From the NCBI GenBank assembly GCA_003427395.1, contig BFEA01000320.1:1325160-1345444 (forward strand): a DNA stretch of 20,285 nucleotides, read 5' to 3'. Of the stretch, positions 7,836 to 16,530 are shown piece after piece. The notes under the pieces are model-generated. The model was not told the DNA's origin. It did not search any database and saw nothing but the letters and a program-made list of their open reading frames with translations. Numbering within the stretch: position 1 is the first letter of the stretch; each line of letters opens with the position of its first letter. This DNA comes from Chara braunii. Its lineage: Eukaryota; Streptophyta; Charophyceae; Charales; Characeae. A program made the translations under genes and the position numbers.

Positions 7836-8950
7836 GACTGTTGCCATGCTGTATATTTTGAGAGAAAAATCAAGTACTCGATGGGTTGCAATTGACTGGG
7901 AAAAAGAAGGCGGTCAAAACCATGCCCTTCGAGTACCTGATTTTTTTTCAATCTTCTGGGCCCGGGACCCACATGCACAGTGCAGTTGTAGTTTTCTACA
8001 CTGTGTGACGTGGGGGGCGGGAAAATCCAGAAACCTGCTGGGCTGTCAGCGGGCGTGGCGCCCGGGGATTGGTGGCCAACCTCAATTCGAATCATCTTCC
8101 GTTTTGTAGCGGTAAAATCACAGTAAAATCATCGTAAAATCCCTCAACAACTTAGAAGTGGCGGTAAAATCACAGACTTTCCACCAAAACAATCAACGCG
8201 GTCGTTGTCGTTAGCAATCGCACTTCTCTTGGAATAGCTTTCTACCACGCAGAACACGGCCTCGCCTCCTCCAAAACCACGTCTCTCAGCTGAAACAAAT
8301 GTCCGAAAGACTCAGAAACCCCGCGCTCTTCTCACATTTGCGCGGGTTGACTGTGCGCACGTCCGATCCGGGTCCATCATGCATCCAGGATTCGCCGCCC
8401 GCAGCCGCCCGACACCACCCGCTTCCGGCTAACTAAACTACACGGCGCATGTGGGTCCCGGCCCCTGAAGAGCTGCCAATCAAAACGAGTCTTTCTATTT
8501 TCTTTTCCCGCCTCCCATTCTTGGGAACTGAAAAGAAAAAGCACAAAAAAAAAAAAAAAACACCACTTCAGAATATAAATCGCTCGGAATTTCGCTGCCA
8601 TCCAATTCTCCTGCATCAGTGGTCGGACGATGTCCCACAGATGTCCCACAGGTGTTTGTGGGACACAGTTTACCTTTTTNCATCAAAGGCCGTCCCTGCT
8701 TAGTTAATCGGGTACAGCAGCAGCGGAGATGGTGGCTCTGCTGCAGTAAGTCTTGCCGGAGTGAGATGAAGAGGATTGATGGGGGGTTTCTGAGTCGTTT
8801 CTGAACTTTGCCTATTTTAAGGTTTGTCGTAGTTTTTTTTGGGGGGGGCAATTTGCTCCAATCTATTCGTGGGGAGCAGCACGTGCTGGAAACCGGGTCC
8901 AGCGTCCCACATGAATTATTACACAACATATGAGGTGCCGGGGCCATTAC
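7836..8950. other. Intergenic DNA without recognised genes
   Basis: Contains short GTAAAATC repeats (about 8112-8172), A-rich runs near 8540-8560, a doubled GATGTCCCACA near 8629-8650, and one undetermined base at 8680. The sequence GGGACACAGTTTACCTT near 8659 recurs near 9199. No supported exon. Confidence 0.45.
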
Positions 8951-8954
8951 CCGA

Positions 8955-9060
8955 CTTCGGCTAAGAATCTTGTTTTGATGAAGAACTACAAAATTGAATA
9001 CTATGGGCTTCAGCTAAGAATCTTTTTTTGATGAAGAACTAAAAAATTGAATACTATGCT
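8955..9060. repeat. 53-bp tandem duplication
   Basis: CTTCGGCTAAGAATCTTGTT and onward (8955-9007) repeats at 9008-9060 as CTTCAGCTAAGAATCTTTTT, sharing GATGAAGAACTA and AAATTGAATACTATG. Confidence 0.92.
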
Positions 9061-9252
9061 ATATCAGCCATTCCAGCTTCCTAAACATAGAGCAACTCCT
9101 AGCCCTCCCTATATCGGGACATTACTACTCAAAGACAGTACTGACCAGACCAACATCATCCATAGCTGACCTCTTCTCACCACCAAGACTATCCCCGATG
9201 GGACACAGTTTACCTTAGTCCTTTGCTAGTGGAACCATGTTCCTGGTGGTTT

Positions 9253-9353
9253 AAAAAATTTGGACATTTCTCGATTTATGCGTGTCATCCTTGAGCAGGG
9301 GCCATGCTTATCTTCTCTGTATCGTTCCAATTTTAACGGATGTCCCGAAGGAC
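9253..9353 (-). pseudogene. U6 spliceosomal snRNA copy, probably pseudogene
   Basis: The minus strand starts GTCCTTCGGGACATCC, then AAAATTGGAACGATACAGAG with an intact ACAGAGA box, then AGCATGGCCCCTGC with the AGC triad, AAGGATGACACGCATAAATC, and ends GAAATGTCCAAATTTTTT. The length of about 101 nt matches U6, and a T6 Pol III terminator follows. Differences from the plant consensus as I know it include a shortened 5' hairpin, GATAAGC for GATTAGC, CTGCTC for CTGCGC and a lost G near the 3' end. Upstream I find no TATA box at about -25 and no plant USE; an A-rich TGAAAAAATGTAAGAG precedes the start. It is therefore more likely a dead or retroposed copy than an expressed gene, although no clear target duplication is visible. 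Confidence 0.88.
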
Positions 9354-9420
9354 CTCTTACATTTTTTCAGAAGGGGTAACCGACATCATGTTTTTGAGAG
9401 GTCCACCAAGGGCTAGATGA

Positions 9421-9586
9421 ACCTAGATCCCACTGACAAAGAGGGTTGGAATAAGTGTCTGAATCAGGACGTGTTCCACATCGAGATGCAGAAAAGCAGA
9501 TCAATCACAATCTTTTGCACCTCTCCACAAACATGTCCAGATTCAGACACTTATTTCAATTCTCTTAGCCACTGGGATCTCGCCCT
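9421..9586. mobile_element. MITE-like foldback element outside the gene
   Basis: The left arm AGATCCCACTGACAAAGAGG, GTTGGAATAAGTGTCTGAAT is inverted at the right as ATTCAGACACTTATTTCAAT and TCTTAGCCACTGGGATCT. The centre GCAGAAAAGCAGATCAATCA is identical to the copy at 2524. It lies about 70 bp upstream of the U6 copy. Confidence 0.8.
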
Positions 9587-9740
9587 AGCTGTGCTGAAAG
9601 AGTTGGGCCGGCCAGCGTCAACAATATAATAAAGAAAGGCGACTCCACAGATCGAACCATCAAAGCACTTTTAAATCACAAGTACTTGACTCATACATCG
9701 GCCGCGAGCCCTTTTCGTATATGCGCCGTTGATAAATTTC

Positions 9741-9960
9741 ATCAACAACAATTTTGCGCTTACGGCCTCCAAAAGTCGCGGTGAGGGGCCCACAACCAAT
9801 GTATGGGCCACATACTGGTGGTTCGAGAAAACAAGTGACCCGCAGTAGCCATCAACGACCATTTTTGCGCTTATGGCCTCCGAAAATCGCGGTGAGGGCC
9901 CGACAACCAATGTATGGGCCACATACTGGTGGTTCAAGAAAACAAGTGTCCCGTCATGGC
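9741..9960. repeat. 110-bp tandem duplication
   Basis: Two units (9741-9850, 9851-9960) share ATTTTGCGCTTACGGCCTCC, CAACCAATGTATGGGCCACA and TACTGGTGGTTC with a few substitutions. Open frames on both strands cross it but show no recognisable protein. Confidence 0.9.
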
Positions 9961-10190
9961 TACGCCTGCGGTGCACTCCACAGGAAGTCGGTAACAGAGG
10001 GAAGGGAAGAGCACATGTTTGGTATCTCTTAGTTGTCAAGGTCATCAATGGTGTTCAGAGAGGGAAACCGTCAATGTCCTTTACGATCTTCCTCCTCCTC
10101 ATGCTCCTCCTCCCACCTCTTGATACATCTCTTCGCCCCTTCCCCTTCCATGACCCCCTTCCCCTACGTCCTCCTCCTCTCTTATGCCTG

Positions 10191-10220
10191 ATCATCATCA
10201 TCATCATCATCATCATCATC
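10191..10220. repeat. (ATC)n microsatellite
   Basis: Ten ATC units within a CT-rich stretch. The neighbouring open frame reads it as an Ile run, which argues against a real protein. Confidence 0.95.
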
Positions 10221-10582
10221 TTGATTGTCATTTTCCACCATCCATGTCAGGCTCCCTCCCACGTCATTGTCCTTTCCAACCTCCTCCTAAGAGAGGGAAG
10301 AGAAAAGAGTGCAACACAGAGAAGGTATGAACTTGTAATCGAACAAACCTCATCGCTCTATTCAAGTGCAGCCACCCGACTCAAACCGTCGTGGCGAAAA
10401 GGACAACCCGACATTCATGCGCAATGGCAAAATCGAGACAAACATGAACAGGACAACAGAGTGGTTGTGTGGGGCTGGCAAGTCGGAAAGCAGACAAAGC
10501 GCAACACAAAACATCCGCACCCACAAAATGGGGAAAATAACAGAGAACAGCAGATGACTCAAACTCTTATCTACGAAACAAA

Positions 10583-10603
10583 AAGCCCGCAGGTAACGGG
10601 CTT
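10583..10603. other. Short perfect hairpin
   Basis: AAGCCCG and CGGGCTT with a 7-base loop. On the minus strand it is followed by TTTTG. No adjacent RNA gene is recognised, so I assign no function. Confidence 0.4.
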
Positions 10604-10899
10604 GACACAAAAAAACTTTGCTAAACCACACTGAGCAAGATTCGAGCCGTCGTCCACCCGTTCGAACTGACAGAAAATTTTCCGCCAACTATAACGAAAA
10701 CTAGGACCAGGTCTACTGTGTACTCGTATTCGAACATTCGGGGAAATGCGTCAACGCACAAAACTGACTGCCCGTGACGGTTGCAAAAATGCAGCCAAAA
10801 AAATAAGGAACCATGCAGCCCTACAACCGTCCTGCCTGCCTACAATAGACATAGGTGAGATATATGCAAGAAAACTTGATTTCTCCTTCCTCATTGCCT
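10604..10899. other. Intergenic DNA, nothing recognised
   Basis: Transition from mixed-GC DNA to AT-richer DNA. No gene or RNA motif seen. Confidence 0.4.
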
Positions 10900-11460
10900 C
10901 TCTGGAATGAACCTCCAACGCCCACTCGGGAATTCACTCTTCCTCGACCACTACCTCCTCCTGTTCACTCAAAGTAAGGCAAAACTTTGCGGCATGGATT
11001 GTATTAAGGATACCATATTTTCTCACCCACGAGCAATAAGAGCAGAATATGGTGCCTCAACAACCCCTGGAGAACAGTGGGGCACCATTTTCGACCAAAA
11101 ATCCAAAGAATAGGTGTGTGGAGTTCTCATGTTTTGTTTCCGAACGATTTTATATGCACGTCACTCAACCACATTGGGCAGGGTGTGACAGCAAGGAGTT
11201 GTTTGATTTGGGAAACCTCTTCCTATCTAGTTTTTTTACCTTAGAGAGATGTTCCTCTATGCATCCACGTATACATGTTGGAAACGTTTTGGCATGGTGG
11301 GTAGATTGACCACCATTCGTGTACAAAGATGGTATCCTCGCAAATATGCATGTCTTGAGGAAAAAGGTTTCGTGGGTTAATGGGTCGGCAAGGCCGTATG
11401 ATGCAAGCCGTGTAAATAAGATAAGGCTACAAGGTCTCTATCGATTTCCCTTTTGGATAT
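10900..11460 (+). pseudogene. Possible degenerate LINE fragment
   Basis: Plus-strand fragments in different frames (LPLWNEPP, GNSLFLDHYLLLF, CGMDCIKDTIF) resemble the post-reverse-transcriptase region of plant LINE ORF2 proteins, where a W.NP motif and a GI..I.D motif occur. Frames are broken by stops and frameshifts and no catalytic motif is present. This is a weak, by-eye call; it may be unrelated. Confidence 0.25.
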
Positions 11461-12249
11461 AAAAAAAAATGATATTTATATTCATTTGCCAAATATCTGC
11501 AACGCCCTTCATTTTTTTTTTAAATTTGAATTGTCTACAGACAACCGACTTTGCCACTATTAAACCAATTGCGTTAAGTTCCTAGGCAATGAGTTGTTGT
11601 CAAATACCCTCGGTGCTTCAGTCCTATTGTGGATCACCCTCCTTATTTCATTCATATCATGGTAGTAGATTTTCCCTCACACTAGCATCCTCCACCATTT
11701 GTATGCGATAGGCGAAGTTGTTGTTTCCATCTGTAAACAAATTTGAGTATCGAGTTATTTATTCACTTCACGTTATTTGTGTGTCACTATTACCATACAC
11801 TCTCATTCATTTGCAGTTGTTTGTAATATTGAATCATTTTTTTAAAGGATGATCTAACTCTGATCAAAAGTGAAAACGGTGGAGATGCAAACTGTGGATA
11901 CAAATGAGCTGCAATGAAAGATAATAAATCGACAATAATTGAATGTATATATAAGGTATATTTCCCTATTGTATGAATGAGTCAAATAATTATTGATAAT
12001 AATAATAAACGTTAATTAAGCATCACTAATAGCTCAAACCTAGATGAGGATCATTAACGACATAGCAAGAGAGTACAAAACAAGTTGTTAACATGATAGA
12101 TCAAGATAAACAACACAATCTATATTTTCGAATGTTATAAAACAAACTTAACGTGTTAGTACAAGATGAAATGTTTATCATAAAAATAAAAATACATAGA
12201 TAATTACATATGCAATTGATTAAAAAAATAAAAAGATAGTGGAATAATT
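11461..12249. other. AT-rich intergenic DNA
   Basis: Strongly AT-rich with poly-A and poly-T runs and no open frames of note. It may be the decayed 3' end of the LINE or older repeats. Confidence 0.45.
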
Positions 12250-12335
12250 ATAAGCAAAAATAAACATTATGCATGAAGGTGAATTAGTGATTGTTGGGAT
12301 GCTTCCCAACAGAGTCCACATTTTGTCACAGGGTA
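12250..12335 (-). pseudogene. Continuation of the interrupted LINE beyond the LTR insertion
   Basis: Removing 12340-16530 and one ACGT rejoins the LINE frame from QWNMIV, through one stop, to LTLPCDKMWTLLGSIPT on the minus strand. This is plausible LINE C-terminal sequence. Where the LINE ends is unclear. Confidence 0.5.
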
Positions 12336-12339
12336 ACGT
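12336..12339. repeat. Left target-site duplication ACGT
   Basis: ACGT directly before the TGTCGGG end of the LTR element. It matches 16531-16534. Confidence 0.7.
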
Positions 12340-12714
12340 TGTCGGGACAGAAACCCCTGTGAGGGTTTTTGCCCGAGTTTTTTAAGGTCAGACATTGTCT
12401 GACTCTTTTCGTTGAGGAACATGATGAGATTGATGTTGCCACAGTTTATTCAGACCAATCCTATAATTGAGAGACCTAAAGCTTGACGTCGATGACGTGT
12501 GACGTCATCGACGTTTATTCGAAACAGTGGGAGTCGGCAGTACGACCTGTCGTATGTGGTTCCCGACAAGGCTGCAGTAGTGTGTCGTCATGGTAAAACT
12601 AAAGCTAGACCTAGTCTACCTAAAATAAGCAGCCGCGCGATTCAGAGCCTAAGTTTCTCATGCGTGACGCGGCCGGGAAGGCCCTCGCTCATGCGGGGGC
12701 CGATGCGCTCGACA
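12340..12714 (+). repeat. Third LTR, inverted (375 bp)
   Basis: Starts TGTCGGGACAGAAACCCC and ends GCGCTCGACA. It is followed by GG, the two bases that in the other copies separate LTR and PBS. It lacks a 16-bp part of the TGACGT cluster and carries many T where the other LTRs have C. It pairs with 12741-13146 as a near-complete palindrome. Confidence 0.88.
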
Positions 12715-12720
12715 GGTTTT

Positions 12721-12738
12721 TCCCCGGCAACGGCGCCA
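12721..12738 (-). other. Extra primer-binding site (tRNA-Asp) at palindrome centre
   Basis: TGGCGCCGTTGCCGGGGA on the minus strand is an exact 18-nt complement of the plant tRNA-Asp 3' end, as I know it. It lies two bases (GG) after the LTR end and is separated from the inverted LTR by AAAA. Confidence 0.8.
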
Positions 12739-12740
12739 CC

Positions 12741-13146
12741 TGTCGAGCGCATCGGCCCCCGCGTGAGCGAGGATCCTCCCGGCCGCGTCACGCAGGAGAA
12801 ACATAGGCTCTGAATCGCGCGGCTTAGCAGCCGCTCGTCATTATTTTAGGTAGACTACGTCTAGCTTTAGTTTTACCATGACCGCACACTACTGTGGTCT
12901 TGTCGCGAAACCACGGACGACAGGTCGTACTGCCGACTCCCGCTGTTTCGAACGAACGTCAATGACGTCACACGTCAACGACGTCATACGTCATCGACGT
13001 CAAACTTTAGGTCTCTCAGTTATAGGATTCGTCTGAATAAACTTTGGCAACGTCAATCTCATCATGTTCCTCAACGAAAAGAGTCGGACAGTGTCTGACC
13101 TTGAAAAACTCGGGCAGAAACCCTCACAGGGGTTTCTGTCCTGACA
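12741..13146 (-). repeat. 3' LTR (406 bp)
   Basis: Minus strand TGTCAGGACAGAAACCCC to GCTCGACA, in direct orientation with 16166-16530. It carries an extra AGCAGCCGCTCGTCA-type stretch near 12825-12840 relative to the inverted LTR, and keeps a segment that is deleted in the 5' LTR. Confidence 0.88.
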
Positions 13147-13161
13147 GTCTTTCCTGCCCCC
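13147..13161 (-). other. Polypurine tract
   Basis: GGGGGCAGGAAAGAC immediately upstream of the 3' LTR's TG on the minus strand. Position and purine content fit the plus-strand primer of an LTR retrotransposon. Confidence 0.7.
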
Positions 13162-13365
13162 ATTAAGCGACATCCCCGTCGCCTACCATAAGGCAATACA
13201 AGGAGAAGTCTTTATAAGATCTCACCAAATATATTTGGAATTAATCCAGATCTTACATACTTATTTGTGACGAGCGACGTTTCCGTCGTTCATCTTTTTT
13301 TCCTTTTATAATCATTTGGATATTTTTTTATGAAATACTCCATGCATACTTTATAATATAACATC

Positions 13366-13470
13366 GGCTTACTTTCAAACCTTTAATTGACAGAGGCTTA
13401 TTTTCAAGCCTTTAAGAGACAGAGACTTACTTTCAAGCCTTTAACAGACAGAGACTTACTTTCAAGCCTT
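13366..13470. repeat. 29-bp tandem repeat (3.6 units)
   Basis: Units at 13366, 13395, 13424 and 13453 of the form GACTTACTTTCAAGCCTTTA then ACAGACAGA, inside the element's non-coding interior. Confidence 0.92.
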
Positions 13471-13778
13471 ATAATTCTTTCTAACCTTCCTTCGAAAGCA
13501 CTTTCATTCAGTCAGGAGTTGGAATGGGGCCAAAAATAACCTCTGGCAGACCTTTCCCCGGAATCTGGAATCCACTGTTGGCTTTACCAAACTTGAGGAA
13601 TTACAAGAACATTTTAGAAGAATGATCCCAGCATCATTCCACTAGCGGTTACTCATCCTTCCTTTTGTCTCTCATAGATGGGTCAGGCTTATTCCCCTGA
13701 TGGGACTCTCTTCAGGCTATAACCCCCTGTCTAGGTCTCGTCAGGCTTAACCCCATGCGGGTCTTTCATCATACAGCA

Positions 13779-13846
13779 CATACTGCCAGGAATTTAACCT
13801 GGGTCTCCCACGAAATGCAAGGATACTGACACTATACTACAACATG
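13779..13846 (-). pseudogene. tRNA-Glu-like sequence (tRNA pseudogene or SINE head)
   Basis: The minus strand folds as a 68-nt cloverleaf. The acceptor CATGTTG pairs with CAGTATG over seven positions (with G-U pairs). The D arm is GTAT/GTAT. The anticodon arm CTTGC/GGGAG has one mismatch and loop ATTTCGT (anticodon TTC, Glu). The T arm CCAGG/CCTGG is perfect, with loop TTAAATT. The segment GTTGTAGTATAGTG is typical of Glu/Asp tRNAs. The altered T loop (TTAAATT for TTCRAAT) weakens the B box, so it is probably not functional. It lies within the LTR element's interior. Confidence 0.6.
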
Positions 13847-13849
13847 TGC

Positions 13850-15204
13850 CGACACCATCCCAGAGAGAAATCACCCTACCAAAAGTCCTTGTCCAGTCCG
13901 GCTAATTCTCACTCCAACTTAATTGTCATGCACGATTTATCTCCTACGTGTTTTGTGGATGCGTCAAGGAGTGGTTTAATTCATAAAGGATAACATCTCG
14001 ACGTTAAGCCCCGCTTTAGACTCGAGCCTTACCACTTTCCCTCCGATTCCAGTGTCTTCAACCTTGTTAGTCTGCTACATGTAGAGTAGAACTGCCCTGC
14101 CTATCATGACCAGGGTTGACCAAACCCTTACCATGGAGGCAAGATGACCATTCTTTGCGAAAGGTTGGGTGATCACTCCTCCCTTTATGCCAACAACAAT
14201 CGCCTACTCTATAGGCACCGTCATAACAAGATCTAAAACATCCCACTATGGACCAAGAACAATAGTGTAGCCACTCTCCTCAAAAGGAGAGATGACAACA
14301 TCCCACTATGGACCAGGAACAAAGTTCCGGCGCAGGCCTCACTACCTGCATACTGGGCTCACAACACTAAGATTCCTCAATGCATGACAATTGACACAAA
14401 ACCAAGTCATAAGGCAAGATAAATAATCGAATCACATGTCTGACGATAACACGCAGGCATATGACCCAAGTACACATCATCTCCTTAGACTTGTACTTAT
14501 AAATCTCACATTCATAACCAAATATACAGAGTCTCACAATCATATCAGAATTTCATCAAGACACGATAACAATAAAACAATCATTACAACGAAATGAACA
14601 AGAACACAATTCACAGTAAATATCACAAATACTTTCCCTTGAACAATATTCATTCACCCTGCACACAAAAAAACTCATACAATGTCAAAATCTGTAATAA
14701 TTATTTAACAAAATCACAAGGACTCAATCACTACGAAAGAAGTCAACAATAGCGAATGAAATTACAAAGTTCTAAAATAAAACCTTAGTCAACCTATGGT
14801 TCACATACCACCAAAGCGTTTTTAATATTCCCCACACCATACCAAATTTGACAAGGTGAGTACTTGACCAAATTAATATCCGACAAAAACAATGTAATTA
14901 ACATATAAACGAAAATGTATCATGAAGATTTATTAAGATCAATCTTTCACATACTGGCCTCCCTCAAGATCTCAAATATTGATCAAACTATAACCCCAAG
15001 TACTCGTAGAATAGAACCTATCCTCAAAGCTAAATGAGTCTTGAAAGGTCTGGCCGTAGATCATAAGCTTCACAAGACCTATCAAGAAGAAAGGTACGGG
15101 GTCTAAGACGATCTTTATGGTTTCAACTTTGCCCACATGCGATCAATAAGAACATCTCTGATAAATTTGTCTTCCTTCATAGCTGGAAAAACAGGCATGA
15201 TATT
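13850..15204. other. Non-coding interior of the LTR element
   Basis: Where pol would be expected there are no open frames and no protease, reverse transcriptase or integrase motifs on either strand. Contains a doubled CATCCCACTATGGACCA segment (14239 and 14299, 60-bp period) and AC-rich DNA. It may have been captured or may be decayed. Confidence 0.6.
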
Positions 15205-15933
15205 TCAGTCTATAAAAAATTCGTCTTCACGTTTCCTCACAATTCTCTTTTCCATATCATGGTCGAGGTGCCTGCAATATCTCATCCTATGACCCCACAT
15301 ACCACAGTATGTGCACCTCAGAGGTTTATAATGCCCTGTGGTTTTCTTCATGTTCGCCCTCTGATTGGAACATTCACCTCGCTCTCGTGTCTCTAAAGTC
15401 ACATTCGAAGGGGTCAGAATGTTTTCTCGAGACTCTAGGTGGACATCCTACAATGATTTAATATACCTGGCTCGATTCTCTTTCCGACAAGTCCCTTGAC
15501 CCCCTTCAGCTAAGTTACGCGCAACCCTCGCAGCCTTAGCAAGCTTACGAGGTCGTTCCAATTGATCGAACTCATTCTGCTCCTCGCCACCTATTTGCAC
15601 TAACTTCTTTTTTTCTTTATCATTATCCTGCTTGGGTGACTCCGTAAACTTGACAATCATTAATCTTTCAAATTCAACCAAAGTTTCGGAAGCCCGTGCA
15701 AGAAGTTCGACGTCCAATTTTAATCCTTCGATAACAAAGTTCAGAATAAAAAAGAACTTGTGATGTTCCTCCCAAAGCATCAATGATGCCAAGTTATGAA
15801 AAACCTGTAAGAACTCGGCAACCTCGATGCCTTTGAAGAGAGGACACATGCAGTCGAATGTTCCTTTCGTCATCGTTTTAGCCTGCAAGAGACACAAAAT
15901 TTTATCAATAATCAAAACCTCGCCAAAACCCAT
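15205..15933 (-). pseudogene. Gag polyprotein remnant with CCHC zinc knuckle
   Basis: A single minus-strand frame of 243 codons from the ATG at 15933, broken only by a TAG at 15450-15448. The first part (about residues 30-110) looks like a retrotransposon capsid: FKGIEVAEFLQVFHNLASL, a W near LMLWEEHHKF, then GLKLDVELLARASETLVEFE. A Lys/Glu-rich linker follows. After the stop comes CTYCGMWGHRMRYC, a perfect C-X2-C-X4-H-X4-C nucleocapsid knuckle. Gag packages element RNA and builds virus-like particles. The stop separates capsid from knuckle, so either the gene is dead or readthrough would be needed; I favour dead. It lies about 210 bp after the PBS. No pol frame follows. Confidence 0.8.
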
Positions 15934-16145
15934 ACTCTTAATATTCTAATACCTTAAAATTCATAAGATCTACATAATAAAATGACTAGATAAATCAATA
16001 GAAACATTACATTCATATCAAGTAATATATATACATAATTCCTATACCATGATAAAATCGTTCAGAATTACTTACTTAATATTCATTGATGAAAATTATA
16101 TTACCCGAGTGTCGTTCCACCAGGGACAACGGTAGTTTGCCGTTA

Positions 16146-16163
16146 TCCCCGACAATGGCGCCA
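16146..16163 (-). other. Primer-binding site (tRNA-Asp), slightly diverged
   Basis: TGGCGCCATTGTCGGGGA, two changes (G to A, C to T) from the copy at 12721-12738. It lies two bases after the 5' LTR. Confidence 0.8.
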
Positions 16164-16165
16164 CC

Positions 16166-16530
16166 TGTCGAGCGCATCGCCCCCCTCGTGAGCGAGGACC
16201 CTCCCGGCCGCGTCACGCAGGAGAAACTTAGGCTCTAGACTAGGTCTAACTTTAGTTTTACCATGACCGCACACTACTGCGGCCTTGTTGGGAACCACGG
16301 ACGACAGGTCGTACTGCCGACTCCCGCTGTTTCGAACGAACGTCGATGACGTCACACGTCAACGACGTCATACGTCATCGACGTCAAGCTTTAGGTCTCT
16401 CAGTTATAGGATTGGTCTGAATAAACTTTGGCAACGTCAATCTCATCATGTTCCTCAATGAAAAGAGTCGGACAGTGTCTGACCTTGAAAAACTCGGGCA
16501 GAAACTCTCACAGGGGTTTCTGTCCCGACA
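16166..16530 (-). repeat. 5' LTR (365 bp)
   Basis: TGTCGGGACAGAAACCCC to GCGCTCGACA on the minus strand. A CCAAT-like and TATA-like GACCAATCCTATAAC lies about 115-130 bp in. It lacks about 50 bp present in the 3' LTR, after GGCTCT. Confidence 0.88.
16341..16386. promoter_or_regulatory. Cluster of TGACGT (bZIP/CRE/as-1-like) motifs in LTR
   Basis: Several TGACGT/ACGTCA motifs in 46 bp, including TGACGTCA palindromes. The cluster is conserved in the 3' LTR at 12958-13012 and shortened in the inverted LTR at 12484-12514. Such sites bind bZIP factors (TGA/CREB type) and are known enhancers in plant promoters; a role here is inferred. Confidence 0.5.

Larger units (their letters stand above)
12340..16530 (-). 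mobile_element. Aberrant gag-only LTR retrotransposon with a third, inverted LTR
   Basis: Minus-strand order: LTR (16530-16166), PBS (16163-16146), gag remnant (15933-15205), about 2 kb without pol, PPT (13161-13147), LTR (13146-12741), a second PBS (12738-12721), AAAA, then an LTR in the opposite orientation (12714-12340). The outer ends are TGTCGGGACA and its complement, flanked by ACGT on both sides, so the whole five-part unit appears to have integrated at once. The PBS fits the 3' end of tRNA-Asp, used by many plant Ty3/gypsy elements. With about 3 kb of interior and no reverse transcriptase or integrase motif it is non-autonomous, like TR-GAG elements. It sits inside a LINE. Confidence 0.85.

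Noticed and set aside
7661-8109. Open frames of 131-144 codons on both strands
   Set aside because: They pass through the 29-bp and 60-bp duplications and have no conserved features.
9873-10634. 253-codon plus-strand open frame
   Set aside because: It begins in a 110-bp tandem repeat, reads an ATC microsatellite as poly-Ile, and shows no recognisable domain. Probably chance.
12499-12813. Small open frame beginning MTSSTF, also present in the 5' LTR (16355-16143)
   Set aside because: It occurs twice only because the LTRs are copies. It runs across LTR and PBS, differs at its C-terminus, and resembles no known protein.
13162-15204. Hidden pol gene in the LTR element
   Set aside because: No open frames and no RT, RNase H or integrase motif could be read on either strand; a profile search could still find traces.
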